Both the position numbers and the translations under genes were made by a program. DNA of 64,000 bases, from the NCBI GenBank assembly GCA_037176885.1, contig JAWWNJ010000076.1, positions 62,001 through 126,000 of the forward strand, written 5' to 3'. Positions 43,803 through 55,841 of this stretch are shown here, piece after piece. Below the pieces are notes generated by a model. It did no database searches. It was given only the letters and a program-made list of their open reading frames with translations, and had not been told where the DNA came from. Within the stretch, counting starts at the first letter, position 1. Every line of letters starts with the position of its first letter. Source of the stretch: Favolaschia claudopus. Lineage: Eukaryota; Basidiomycota; Agaricomycetes; Agaricales; Mycenaceae.

Positions 43803-46584
43803 TTACTTTACAAGTCGCTTTAGCAAATATTCAGCCGAGATCTTCTCATTGGCTACAGAAACTTGTCGACTTTTCTGCATAAATTTGATTTTGTCTCTCC
43901 ATTCACTCCGCGTGTAAAGTTCCAATTCTCCGTTTTCTTCAATGTCAGCGACACGTTTCTGATACCACGATTCGCAGCAGGGGCTCCACCAGCCGATGTT
44001 CATGCCTGAGCCTGAATAAGCTGCCGGAGTGGGCCACCAGGAAACTGCTTTCTTTTGAAGTCCATCAGCTTCACCAGAATGTTTGGATCCTGTGTGGAAG
44101 ATAAGCGTCAATCTCAGTGCAGAACAAGCTTGAAGTACCGGTGTTTACAAAATAAACTCCGCATATTAAATCGATCTCCTCCCGCGTCAGGGTTTCAGCC
44201 CAAAACGCCATCTCACTGATGCCGTCCCAAAAGCGTCTTCCAGTATGGAAAACCGCTTCGGAAGGGCCTTGCGTCAGATTATCATCGTGGTCACGGGCTA
44301 GACGACCGACAATGCCTCCAGCACATCTGGCAAAACGACCGCGAGAAGAATTTATGAACTGTATTCGCCGTGCTTTGTAAGCTTCATAGTCAAGCCAAGT
44401 CGGTCTATATCCAGCAACCCGCAGACCTAGTCCCGTGCGGAAAACCTGAGGATGCGGTCTACAGACAGCGGGCCCAGTTGTGCAGACATAGTATTCAATG
44501 CCAAGAAGACGAAGGTGATAAGCTATTTCATCGACGCTAGAGAAACCCCATCCCATTCTGATGACCTGCAGAGCCGCAACAGCACTATGTAGAATGATGT
44601 GCAATTTCGGATCGGAGTTTTTGGCTTGAGGGTGTAGGATGTAGAAAGGGGTTTTATCGAAAACCTTTCGATTGACGTCTACAGCCCATTCACTGCAAGC
44701 AATGTCTGCAGTGTCTTGCCGAAGGTCCACTAGCTCTTCAGGAATGTCTGCCAGCTTTTCAGCATCCAGGATGAATGCTAAGAGAGTTGGCAAAAGGGCA
44801 AAGCCTGGCTTCTTCAAACTGGTCCATGTTTCATCTCCAATGGATCTTCCGTAGATGTCGTGTCTCAAGCTCTTCGCATATCGACTGGGGGAAGAAGGTC
44901 CAGTGAAACCAAACCGAGCGCGAATGACCTCCTCTATCTTGGGAAGATCATCGGAATTGAATACAGAGGTGCTTTCCGTATCATATGATCTGTAAACAGC
45001 CAATAAGCTGGCGGCCGTCGACTCGATGTCAATGGGCTCGTCAGGCAGCAGCGCCAAGTCGGGAGACAGTTCAGAGCTCTCAACTTCAGGCGTTTCAGGA
45101 GCGGCCGGTGCTGCCGAGGCATCGGAGGGGGAGGGCAGATTCGTTATGGTGCTGACGTCGGTCGGTGGAGACACTTCGGTGACCTCGGCAGACGCTGGAG
45201 AGTCTTCGTGGTGATCGGAGTGCTGGGAAACAACTATGAGTTGCGGCGTTGAGTCCACAACCGGTCTCGCTGATGCCGTAGGGTCGAGGGCTATGCACAA
45301 ATCCCACTCATTGGCCCAGCTATCAAACATGCGCTGAGTGGGTGCAAAGTCATTCCAGAGGTCTGCTGCGGTAGACCGATTGACAGCTCGACGAATGAAG
45401 CCACCTGCGAATTCTTCTCTCTCTTCCCAAACAAAAACTTTTGCACCTCCCTTGCCAGGAGGTTCTCCATTGGCAGCAGTGGCCTCCCGCGCCAACCGTA
45501 TAGCCCTGTTCTCTGGGATTTCTGTGGCTAGCCTTTGCTCGAGAAGTAATTGGCGCCGAGAGAGTAACGCGTGAATGTCTTCGCCTAGTGCTGGGGCACT
45601 CTCTTGCTCGGGCGGTAGCGAGTTTGCGGGTTTTGGAGCAGGACCCTCCGAGGGAATGGATACAGTGTTGGGAATGGGAGCAGACATTACCACATCATCG
45701 TGGCCCCTAGGCGAATCGCCCAATCCGCCACGCCATTCCCTAAAGGCGGTGTCGCTTTGTTGACCTTGAAGCCACTGGATTTCGTCGTGATCTGGATAAA
45801 ATCCTTTGTCTTGAAGCGCCGTTGGAATTGGGAAACTTGGTTTCTCTTTAATCGCACCCCAGTGAAAGTAGAGAGGAATGGCAAGCTTCCCAATTACTGC
45901 ACCAAGGAGTCGATTGACTGGGTGTTGGCCACCGAGCTCTGAAAGTTTGGCGGGGTTTAACGCAGCGAATCTCATGTCAATGATGCCACCTAGTCGTTTG
46001 ATTTGCATATTTCCAACCGCGGAGTTCTCCAAATCTGCGAACCATTGGGGAGGCACCTGGGCGGCCGCCGTTACTCGATGCCGCCAAGAGCCATCCGCAT
46101 CGCGGGCATCCAGGAGGACAAACATCATGGTGATAGCGGCCATGAGGGGGAGAAAAGCATCCCGGGCATGTCTGATTGCTTTGACTAGGGCAGGAGTTGA
46201 TTCGAACGTCTTTATAAAGCCGTGTTTAGAAGGGAGCTTGGCGAACAAGAACCCCTTCAGCAGTTCTTTATGATTGGGGAATTCTCTCCGCATCGCCACC
46301 AGAACCGCATGCATCGAGAATTCCAAATTCTTCCATTCTCCCGATTTCTTAGCTATCATGGTGGAATGCCGGATCGGCAATGGTTGCTGAAGAGAACTCC
46401 TGCCATGGTGTGCAGTCACACTGAGACGTTGAAATAGAGGGCCCTCGAACGGATCCTGAGCTGGTAAGAACATCAAGTAAGGCATCGTGTGGTGAATCCA
46501 AGAAATACGCCGAAATTCTCCTTCCGGATCCTCTGACGTTGGATCAAAGCCGGGACGTTCTTCACGCAGTGGTAGCTCCATCAT
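43803..46584 (-). CDS. Large unrecognised Agaricomycete protein, 910 residues
   Basis: Exon 1 46584-44139 and exon 2 44089-43803 (intron 49 bp, GTACTTC...CACAG) join in frame to 910 residues. The N-terminal part has HHTMPYLMFLPAQDPFEGPL, FSMHAVLVAMRREFPNHKEL and hydrophobic FLPLMAAITMMFVLLD. The middle is disordered and acidic, rich in Pro, Ser and Glu (positions about 430-540). The C-terminal half has FGFTGPSSPSRYAKSLRHDI, FALLPTLLAFILDAEKLADI, EYYVCTTGPAVCRPH and, across the splice, VSWWPTPAAYSGSGMNIGWW, SPCCESWYQKRV, ending with a helical KFMQKSRQVSVANEKISAEY. The WWP...G.GxxxGWW...C..WY.KR motif is one I associate with expanded mushroom families of unknown role. An upstream exon before MMELPLREE may exist. 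Confidence 0.65.
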
Positions 46585-47282
46585 GAACTGCGTGTTCCCA
46601 CAGTGTACCGTGAAGATAGAGGCCCTTTGAATAAAGTGGCCACAGAAAGAGCCTCCGGGCTACCAGACATATCAGCGGTGTAGTCATAGTTTTGAAATTT
46701 CAACGTACATCGGACTCGGAAGTATATGCACCTATGAGAGGGTCCCACTCTGAGAACTTCACTGGCAGTGGGGCCAAAGTAGTATCACTCTTTCGCCGCC
46801 GTGCATTGGAGGTCGTCATAACGGCGAGACGTTTTGACATTTTGAGCTGATAACAGAGCTGAGTAACGCAATGAGCCAGGGGTTTTGAAACAGAGACTCG
46901 AGCCAGGCTGACATTGAGATTTGATCAAGTATTGGTGAAAAAAAAAAAAAAAATCTTCAGTCGAAAACTTCAAGGCGATGTGGCTGGACTCGCTCCGTCG
47001 TAGTTGAAAGTGAAACTGTGTAGTAATGCGCACGTCGCAGCTATAGAACAAGACCTTATTATTCGAGGGTGGCGTCGAGTTGGAGCGAGTTGGTCGCTGG
47101 TGAGTTTGAACCTGGAAAGTCACGTACACAAGCGTACACACTGCATGCATGATGTGCCTCTGTATTTTGATGATTTCCAGATAGACACAGAAATGCAGAT
47201 TGTACAAGGGGAGAGAACAAATTAGACCGGACCCCAGTACATGGCAGATTCAAGGAAAGACCAATTCAAACGAGAAAATAAT
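46585..47282. other. Intergenic, A-tract of 15 at about 46937-46951
   Basis: No gene is supported. A 15-base poly-A run occurs but without a recognisable retrogene beside it. Confidence 0.4.
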
Positions 47283-47467
47283 TGTGTCTGCAAAGTAAGA
47301 TGAGATTATGTAACCAAGATGATCTAATCTACATACATGGACGAGATATCTTCTAGTGAGCGAAATAGTAAGTATAGTAGTAAAACAGAGGACACGTCCG
47401 TGTATGATCAGGTAGAAATATGTACATCGTATCACAGTGCCCCCCTACGCGTTAGTGTCCGATTATT

Positions 47468-50400
47468 TCACGCTGGCCCCATTCGCGCATCTTCGTCGTC
47501 GTTGGCCCATCCCAAACCTTCGCCTTCGTCATCAATTTCCATGCTTTCCTCAGGTACTGCGGAGGAAGATGCGAGGGAGCTCTCGTCGATGTTTTGTTGT
47601 GTTGTCTCCCGAGCTGCTTGAGCCAGCTTCCTCTTCTTCCTCTCCCTGGCCTTCCTCGCTCGAGGCCCTCCGCGCTGACCTCTTTTCGCCTTCTTTTTAG
47701 GTTGAGCTGAAGGTGCGTCGCTTTCCTCCGCCTCCGATAGCTCTCCTTCCTCTTCTTCAGATGGTTCCTCCTTCGCTTTCCGCTTGCCGAGGCTAGACGG
47801 TAAAGTGCCCCCCATCCTTTGCATCACGGAACTCGGGGAGGGCTGTAAGCGCTGGAGTAGAGGGGGAGGCGGGCAGGTCAAGCGGCCTTCGAGCGAGAGC
47901 CCTGTCATGCGTTGTAATAGCGGGACCCGGGGGGCATCGTCGAGCTGCGCTTGGGGTCTAGGTGGCGAGCGCAAGCGACGACTAAGTGGAAGAGGCCGCG
48001 TAACGCGGGCCTGCTCATGACCCTTAGTCCTCCGGTGCGAGCGCGGGGCCGACGGGTCTCTGAAGCTAGAGCTTGAAGAAGAACGCGAACGGCGGCGGGA
48101 GGTTGACCGGGAGTAGTAACGCCGACGACGGTTGGTCGATCGACGTCTGGAGCGCGAGTGACGCCGGCGACGGGAGTCGGAGCGAGAGCGATGGTGGTGG
48201 CGCGAGTGGGATCGAGCGCGACGACGATGCCGGTGTCTGGACGGGGATCGGGAACGGTAGCGGCGGTGCTGTCGGGAGCGAGAGCGGGAGTTATGACGAC
48301 GGCGATGAGGTGAAGGAGTATGATAACGAGAGCGACGGTGGTGGCGACGGTATGAATGGGAACGAGATCGAGAGCGATAGCGAGACCGGGACCGGGATAG
48401 CGAGCAAGAAGAAGAACGAGGACGGGAACTACGGCTAGAACTACGACTATAGCTAGGGTTAGAATATGTACTGGTCCTAGAATTAGACGGGGTTCGGTTT
48501 CGTGAGCGACCCCTTGGAGCTGGAGGTCTTTCAAGGCTGGCTGGACGCTGCGGAGAGCGAGCGGGCGGCGGGGAGCGAACGGGCGACGGTGAGCGAACGG
48601 GCGGTTGAGGGCGAGCGGGCGACGGGGAGCGAACCTGCTCGATTGTTTTATATCTTAATGACATCAAGAACAATCAGTCAGTCAAGTCCGAGAAGAAAAA
48701 TTAGTTTGCTCGACCGTACCGCCTGGCGCCTTGGGATTCCTCGATGCTGCTCGTATATCATGAGAAAAATCGAGATTACCATCGCAAAGGAGTCTTACCT
48801 GTCTTTGTGGATGTGCGGCGCAGAGGAAGCGGGCGACGGTGAGCGAACGGGCGGTTGAGGGCGAGCGGGCGACGGGGAGCGAACCTGCTCGATTGTTTTA
48901 TATCTTAATGACATCAAGAACAATCAGTCAGTCAAAGTCCGAGAAGAAGAATTGGTTTGCTCGACCGTACCGCCTGGCGCCTTGGGATTCCTCGATGCTG
49001 CTCGTATATCATGAGAAAAATCGAGATTACCATCGCAAAGGAGTCTTACCTGTCTTTGTGGATGTGCGGCGCAGAGGAAGCGGGCGACGGTGAGCGAACG
49101 GGCGGCGGAGAGGGAGCGGGTGACGGTAAGCGAGCGGGCGGTTCATCTCCTTGTTTAGGGATAGTTTTGGACGGCCCCGCTCCTTCGTTTGGTGCTTGGG
49201 AGGGGCCGGCGCTGTCCTGCGGCTTCGCCACCGGCGACTTCTGATCAGGCCAGACGTCAGTGGAGCTCGAGAGGACCATCGCCAAGTGCTCATCCTTTGC
49301 GTACTCTAGGTGTAAGTTGCGCTGGACCAAGTAAACTGTCCCAAACGCTTGCCTACCCTCAGTGACAGTGGCGAATCTGATCCACATGCGATCGTTCGCA
49401 TTTACGATGAGCAAGGGAGTAGCGCCAGCGTGGTGGAAAGCGTCTCGTGCCATGGACTCGAAGGTGGCAGCGCAGATATCCTCGCTCAAGCCTTGGACGA
49501 CCAACACGTTCGTGGCCTCCTCCTCCGGTCTTGACTCCGGTGTCTCCATGCCGATCATGGCGTCTTTAGCCCACTCTTCCGCTTCCTGTTCCGCTGTCGC
49601 TCGCCCTTTGCCCTTACCCTTATTCGCGGGCGCCGGCACGTATCCTTCTCGGAACGGGAGATCCTCCGCTCTAGGCTCCGTCGCTCTTCGTCCCACGTCT
49701 CCTTCGGCCGGCTGCTCTTTCTTGTACATCCAGTAGGAAGGCTTCTCCGTCGTCTCCTTCAGCCCGTTCATAACAACGAATGGGAGTTGAGGTACAGGGA
49801 CTCCGAAAACTTCTCCGCTCACAACTCCCACTGGCCTCTCATACGATCCTAGGTAGATCCTCCTCTTCTTCTCCCTATCGAAGTATTTTTCACTGGACTC
49901 GGGCTCGTGCTTCTTTCCTCGATACACAAAGGCGGTGCGGCCACTCTCCAATTCCGCCAGTTCGTACTTCGCCCATTTTCCCTTCGGATCAGCGACCGCC
50001 ACCTTAGGAGGCACGATCCATGCGACTCTGGAAGGATGTATTTCCCTCACTTCCCATTGGCGATGCTCGAAACGATCCTTCTTGGTAGACGGGTCGCCGA
50101 AAGCAGGGCTGAGGATTGCTGGAGCCGATGGCGCGGGCTTAGGCACAGCGCGAGGGATCGCAGTTTGCACCGCGCTCCTTTTGCGCCAACCAAGCAGGTC
50201 GATCCACGTAGCGTTCGGCTCAAAATCTGAACGCTTCCAAGTAGCGGGAAGGATGCCCATCTGCTCCAGGTACAGTGAAGACGACGATTTCGCTTCCTCG
50301 GGAGTGGCTGTAAGGACCGGGGAGGCGCGCGTCGCGAGGTTGAGCAGCGCGTCCAGCCTGGTGGCGTCTCGGCGCGCTAGTTTCTGGTAGGGACCTTCTA

Positions 50401-51349
50401 GCACCTCGCGAACGATATCCGTGCCGGTAACGAAGTCGGATTGGACCGTCGTGTAAGGGTACACATCCGCTCGGGTGGTGTCCTCTGGCTCGTAGGCGTG
50501 GACGATGAAGCATGGGATGCCAGCGAAGAGGTTGCATAGCACGGATCTTTCGTTGAGCCCGTTGACCCACACGCCCAAGAAGCGTTCATCCGCCGGGGGG
50601 AATTCGACGCCTCGCAGCTGCTCCAAGGTCGGCTCACCGATAGAGCGCCGCGCATGCATCATAGTCACCCAAGCCTCTTTCTCTCTCAACCCTCGCTGCA
50701 CTCCAACGCCGCGATCCACTGCGTCCCACCAGAACCGGGTTCCCAGAAGCTCGGTGATTACGGTAGGCGTGGCGTACTGAGGGCGGGAGCTCCAAGTCGT
50801 CGAGCCCGAGCGGAGTCGAGCCTTGATCTCCTCCATGCGTTCATCGAGCTCGCGCCTCAACGCACTTAATCTTTCCACGTATTCCGGGCGGAATCTGCCC
50901 ATCCTTCGGTCGTCCCTGTCCACCGCCCATTGATTCATCAGCGGTTCGTAGGCGGCGTACGCGAAGTCGTTCGACAGGACCATATGTTGACGGCGGATAA
51001 AGGGCCAGTGGGGCACGTCTTCTCCGAAGTAGTGAGGAGAAAAGAGGCAGTCCATCCTCCCTACGTGTCCATCGTATCGACGGTCCTCCAACAATTTCGG
51101 AAGGGTTGGCAGCGATCCAGGTATCCTCCATCCAGGTAGAAATGGCGTCTGGGACGAGTTTGGTGACCACAGCTCCCACTTCTTTTCCTTCTGCTTGACC
51201 ACCCTCGAATAGACCGTCGGGATTCGTCGTAGCTCGAATCTCATCCCCGAATAGACTTCTGGGCTGTCGTAGTAGCCCGCTGCGCAGTTCTGGCGAGCCG
51301 CTCGTAAATAGAGCGGGAAGAGGGGGTCGCTATCCGAAGAGGTCGCCAT
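47468..51349 (-). CDS. ORF2: RRM-like plus RS-rich (SR-protein-like) element protein, copy C
   Basis: Exons 51349-49050, 48903-48799 and 48653-47468 join in frame to 1196 residues. Introns are 146 and 145 bp with the same GTAAGACTCC...CATTAAG ends as copy B. Domain order is identical: conserved N-terminal region, RRM-like block (LVVQGLSEDICAATFESMAR; DRMWIRFATVTEGRQAF), Pro-rich RSPxP linker, RS/RH domain, basic and acidic C-terminus. Compared with B, exon 2 is 18 nt shorter, there is a three-residue GKG insertion, and the end of the RS domain lacks about 23 residues (the RAMWTPSLFSRLQPPNP part). All length changes are multiples of three and no stop or frameshift is present, so coding capacity has been kept. 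Confidence 0.75.
48654..49049 (-). repeat. 251-bp intron-exon cassette duplication inside ORF2 copy C
   Basis: Two near-identical introns (49049-48904, 146 bp; 48798-48654, 145 bp) flank a 105-nt exon (48903-48799) that repeats the RSPxP...HIHKD sequence ending exon 1. Both exon ends are phase 2, so the cassette can multiply without changing frame. Confidence 0.8.
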
Positions 51350-51629
51350 ATCGTCGGAATTCTTGAAGAAAAGGCCGCAGTCGAGATCGCGTCGAAACGC
51401 GCGTCAGGACCAGGCTAGGGGCAGGCGAAGAGGAAGGCGGTAAAGAAGAGAGGCCGTAGTCGGAAAGTCGATTTGTAGTAATAGAAAGATGCTCCGCAGG
51501 GATCGTGTCGAAACGCGTCCTAGCGAGGTGGAAGGAAAGAAGAGAGAGTACGAAAAGTTCCAAGTACAAATTCCCACGTACGTACAGTTTCGGCCGACAC
51601 GTCCGGCCATTAAACAAACGGTAATTTAT

Positions 51630-52560
51630 GTAGTAGATTCAAGTATTCACGCCTGAGTTTCTGGAGCGTTTATAAGGTCCAGCTCGGAGACCCAAGGGTC
51701 GTCCGCTGGTCCATATCTCTGCCACAGCACTTCGAACATCCTTTGATTTCCCTTTTACGCGACAGCGTTTTATGACCCAGAATCGAATCGCTTCCACCAC
51801 ATATTCTTCCGTGGCTACAAGGTAGTGCATTGCTCTGAGGGACGGACTACAGGATCACCCTCCGGATTCAGCAGCCCCGCTGCACCGCGCGGATGATATC
51901 CTAGCAGCAAGATGTTGTGCGTATTGCTACGTACGCTCGAAACATCTGTTCGATGGTAGCGTCTAGTAATCTCCGTCTGCCCGTCCTTGAGCCACCACGG
52001 AGCGCCAAAACGCTGTAGGCCAGCGTTTGTCGCGATCAGCGATGATGCGCTCCGGCATCCCAAAGACATTGACGACATGGTTGCTTAGTACTGGTGCAAA
52101 TGTAGCATTCGCCATTAGGAGGCTTCGCGCTGACTCGAGAGTCGTCGCGAGCGGAGAAATATCCATTGGATCCAGGATAGACGGAGAAGGCGTCGATGCT
52201 TTGGAGTCCGTTGGGGCGCGGCGCTGAGCCGTCGATCGGAATCGGCGGTCCGTCGCCAAGGCCTCTTTCTCTTCATTCTCTTCCTCTGCTTCCTTCTGCG
52301 CTATATAGTCCTCCTCATCCGGCACCTGCACCACATGGGCCCTTCGGAATGCTGGAAGAAGGAGTTGATCTTCCTCGCCATGACCCGGGTGGAGATCAAC
52401 GCATCCTTTCGATGTTAACGCAACGACGCTCGTTGATGTCTTTAGCCCATTCCGGAGGTTGGGTGCGTAAGATCCGAGCTACCGCTCCAGGACCATCCTC
52501 GACATCCGCGAAGATGAAGCCTCGGCGTTGGAAGAAGTAATGGTGCTCGACAGACATTCT
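51630..52560 (-). pseudogene. Ty3/gypsy gag-like, integrase and chromodomain remnant (copy C)
   Basis: Same remnant as in copy B: gag-like TQPPEWAKDINERRCVNIE, acidic DEEDYIAQKEAEEENEEKEA, NHVVNVFGMPERIIADRDKR, FWRSVVAQGRADGD, then RYHRTDVSSVRSNTHNILLL and a short chromodomain piece next to the spacer. Small indels break the frames. No PR, RT or RNase H. Confidence 0.75.
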
Positions 52561-53010
52561 AACGCGCTCCCGTTTGCACGGTATGCAGCGTACAGAATAC
52601 CTCAAGGGGGAGAGAGGAAGAATGTACGGTAAGACCACTCCTTCACACCGAGACCCGCAGCGGAAGACGGCGAGGTATGAATGAAGAAACATGTTTGGTG
52701 GGGTGAAATGGTGGCAAGGCTTACAATCGCAAAACCGATGACCTCGACGGCCGTGATGCTGGATACGAACGCCGAGCTGGCGAAGAGAATTATGGAAGGG
52801 GAAGCATAAATTTAGTTGCGATGGAGGGACACCGTGGGTTTGTGCACTAGGCGGAAAACGGAATCCAGCTCTATTCGATGTGTTAATGGCTGGGGAGACT
52901 CAGACGTACAAAAACGAAGCAAACCTTGCGATGGGTAACCAATGCCCTCCCGGGTGACGAATCCTAGATGCGGCGGGTTGAACCCTCATTCACACCAAGA
53001 CTTTCGGTTT
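52550..53010. repeat. Hairpin-bearing repeat block (copy C 5' region)
   Basis: Starts with the AACGCGCTCCCGTTTGCACG stretch, then the 300-bp block shared with copies A and B (GACCTCGACGGCCGTGATGC near 52741), with only one hairpin unit remnant (AAGACCACTCC). Much shorter than in A. Confidence 0.75.
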
Positions 53011-53420
53011 GGGATCCTCGCCGGTCTCACATGCAGCGACGTTGAACTGTGTACGCCGGGGACATCGAACTTCGGTCTTGGAAAAGGTATAGTTTCATAA
53101 ACAAAATAGAACGAAGTCAAGTCAACACCAGCCTAGGGTGGCCAGGTCTAAATGCGCAAGCCCTGGGGGAGGCTCGGCACCACGCCTTGGGGTAGGCATG
53201 AGAAAACAAAAATCCCTAGCCTTGGGGTAGGCCTGGGGCCACTAGCTCTGGGGTGAACTCGGGCAGAAATTTGGAAATTGCAAGTGGAAGTGAACGACAC
53301 ATGTTTGGCTGAATCCCGAATCCTCGAAGCCGTGGCACACTGTAATAGCATAGCTTTGGGTGAAAAGCCGATAACCTCATCAGCAAGAAACCGGTGCGCA
53401 AGCATGGAAACATCAAGCAG
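53011..53420. repeat. Dispersed repeat with CCTTGGGGTAGGC motifs, second copy
   Basis: Matches 17936-18120 and 56500-56880, including GACGTTGAACTGTGTACGCC and ACGACACATGTTTGGCTGA. Here a longer version is present, with the inner motif repeated (CCCTGGGGGAGGC, CCTTGGGGTAGGC twice). Confidence 0.7.
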
Positions 53421-53424
53421 TTCC

Positions 53425-53579
53425 AGGTGTGGCGGTTGGACCGCTCATTCACACCGATTGAGCATTGAGAGCGTCACGATCGTCGGTGCCGCTGAGCGCG
53501 TCAAATGTGGCGGTTAGACCGCTCCTTCACACCGTGACCCGCAGCGGAAGACGAGAGGTGTAGATTAAAGATTGGGAGC
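53425..53579. repeat. Two hairpin units between elements C and D
   Basis: GCGGT-TGG-ACCGC near 53431 and GCGGT-TAG-ACCGC near 53509, each followed by TTCACACC, with the GAGCATTGAGAGCGTCACGA linker also seen near 25310 and 43256. Confidence 0.75.
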
Positions 53580-53681
53580 GTTCATTTTGGAATAAACGTG
53601 AGGCAGCTCGTAATAGCCCGCTGTGCAGCTTTGCCGGGCGCCGTCGTATAACGGAAAGGTGGAATCCTTGGGGGTAGCCAT
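53580..53681 (-). pseudogene. ORF2 start fragment, copy D
   Basis: MATPKDSTFPLYDGARQSCT then AGYYELPHVYSKMN matches the first 35 residues of ORF2 and follows the same spacer, with the doubled GACGCGCGTTTCGACGCGAT motif. The frame then runs into repeat sequence. Confidence 0.75.
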
Positions 53682-53888
53682 GCTAAGGAGGAGTCCGGAA
53701 GAGAAGAAGAGGTCGAACGAGCGCAGCCAAGATCGCGTCGAAACGCGCGTCAAGACCAGGCAAGAGAAGAGGGTAGAAGGGAGGTGCAGAAGCAGAGTGC
53801 TAAGTGATTGGAGCAAGAAAGTGCAAATGAGCTACAACGAGATCGCGTGAAGAAGGGAGAGAGAGTACTGAAAACTACAAGTACAAAT

Positions 53889-55039
53889 TCACACGTACAT
53901 ACAGTCACTCGGCCGAGTCGGCCGACGCTTCCGACGATTAAACGACCGGTAATTTATGCATATATTTAAATACTCCCGCTTGAGTTCTGGAGTGTTTCGT
54001 AGGTCCAGTTCAGAGACCCACGAGTCGTCAGCCGGTCCGAATCCTTGCCACCCGACTCTGAACATCCTTTGGTTCCCTTTCTTCCCGGAACGCGTTTTAT
54101 GGCCGAGAATGGCCTCTACCACATATTCTTGCGTCGCGCTCAAGTAATCACGAGTATCAGGGAGAGTAGTGCGTTCACCAAACTCGTCTCGCGATACGTG
54201 AAACTTGCTCAGGTGTTCCAGGTTGACTACGGGATGCATGGGGTAGGTGTCGGGAAGGCGAAGGCGGTATACGACCGGGTTAATTTTCTCCATCACCGAA
54301 AACGGTCCAATACTGCGCTGCACCAACTGCTTCCCCGTCCCCGTCCCTTCGACGTCCACCAACTCCAGGGAATGGGGGTTAACCAGAACGTAATCCCCTT
54401 CCTCGATAGACTCTACAGGGCGTCTCTTTTTGTTGTAAGCCCGAGCTTGTCGTTCTCGCGCAAGAGTCACTGAATCTCTTGCAGCTTGCCGATGGCTCTC
54501 CAGTGCAGCGATGAAATCCTCACCTTTCTGACTAGGCAGAAAGAGGCGCGCAACCGGGTCACCCTCCGAAACCAGCAGCCCTGCTGCACCCCCGCGGGTG
54601 GTAACCCAGAAGGAGGAAATTGGGCGAGTATCCAGTAGAAGCATGTACATTCGAATTGTATGCGAATGCAATCTCCTTCAACCATTTCGCCCAAGAAGAT
54701 CGGTCCTTCGCTACTTAAGCTCTTAACATTTGCTCAATCATAGCATTCAAGATCTCAGTTTGCCCATCCGTTTGCGGGTGATGTGCTGACGATAGGGCAT
54801 AGGGCCATGACGCTGCCATACTGAGCCACCACGGAGCGCCAAAACGCGGTAGACCAGCGTTTGTCGCGATCAGCGATGATGCGCTCAGGCATGCCGAATA
54901 CATTGACCACATAGTCGACAGAGAATTTAGCGAATCCCTCCTGAGATAGCTCGGTATGCGTGGGGATCATGATAGAAAAACGGGTGAGCTTATCCACTAT
55001 CACGTAAGCGCCGTGAAGTCTTTGCACCGAGGCGAACAA
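53889..55039 (-). pseudogene. Ty3/gypsy integrase and chromodomain (copy D)
   Basis: The integrase core is at 55039-54720: DKLTRFSIMIPTHTELSQEG, VVNVFGMPERIIADRDKRW, HHPQTDGQTEILNAMIEQML. The C-terminal part at 54671-53889: SHRQAARDSVTLARERQARA, RRPVESIEEGDYVLVNPHSL, FSVMEKINPVVYRLRLPDTY, HPVVNLEHLSKFHVS. The chromodomain follows: YVVEAILGHKTRSGKKGNQR, MFRVGWQGFGPADDSWVSEL, DLRNTPELKREYL. Chromodomains on integrase guide chromoviruses to marked chromatin. A frame break lies between core and C-terminal parts near 54.7 kb, and the N-terminal zinc-binding part is missing. Confidence 0.85.
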
Positions 55040-55841
55040 GGGCTCGTCGAAGACGTCTATGGCAGGCCCCCCGGTCCTTGGAACAGCTTAGGGTAATCTG
55101 GCCCAGTGCTCTGCTTGTCCGCACGACGCTGATGAAGGGCTACCGTAATACTCTCGCTCTCACCAGCCCCTTCTTGCTTCGGTTGGGAAGGAGGGACGGT
55201 CACTCGCCCTCCCGGAGCTTCTTCGTCAAGTCGCTACCAGACGGCGGGCGTATGTATCCGCCCGTAGGCGCCGATTCCCGGTTGCTGACGCGACTTCCTT
55301 CGCTAGCTACGCTTCCAGCTCCATCCACACTCGCAGGTTAGTGACCGCGCTGAGTAGATGAAGGTGAGAAGGGCGCGCAGGAACGGTCGCGGGGGTAAGA
55401 GGCGCAGAAGAGGGATCTTCCGCGGTGACCGGGCTTACATTTTCCCAAGGGCTAGCGAAAGGGGGTGAAGGAGACGTAGACGGTTGATTTCAAGGTAGCG
55501 GGGGGATGCCCTCGTAGTCCTAGCTCTCTCATGTAAGACGGGACCCGAGCTTCATTCGCTCCAAGAGCTGGAAGGCGTTGGTGAGGCGGTTGGGGCCGCG
55601 CAACTGCGGTAGGATTGGGAGCGCCCCATGAAGGTACTACTGCCGTCTCCTTGGAGGGAGGTCCACTCGAAGGTCTCGTCGCCGCGTCTCGCGAAGCGGA
55701 CGGCGCTGAGGACCTTTGAGATTTGGATGTCGTCGCGGCGGTTCGACTATTTGAAATTTCCTTAGAAGCATGGTGGCGCGTAGAGGCGGCTCGGTCGATG
55801 GTGGGGTTGGGATTGTTGGCGTTCAATACGGGGTCAGGCAT
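55040..55841 (-). pseudogene. Gag-like N-terminal region joined to integrase by deletion (copy D)
   Basis: The open frame from 55841 reads MPDPVLNANNPNPTIDRAAS, Ser/Thr/Pro-rich, to about 55452. After a frame change it continues with ASPWENVSPVTAEDPSSAPL and HLLSAVTNLRVWMELEA before reaching the integrase core near 55040. The composition fits the disordered start of a fungal Gag, but no CCHC knuckle is visible. Assignment rests mainly on position. Confidence 0.45.

Larger units (their letters stand above)
47283..53010 (-). mobile_element. Element copy C: deleted chromovirus with intact SR-like ORF2
   Basis: The order is the same as in copy B: hairpin repeats (53.0-52.55 kb), gag-like and integrase/chromodomain remnant (52.55-51.63 kb), spacer, ORF2 (51349-47468), 3' terminal segment reaching the GAGATATCTTCTAG region at 47341-47380. 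The spacer and the first 1.6 kb of ORF2 differ from copy B at only a few positions by eye. Confidence 0.7.
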
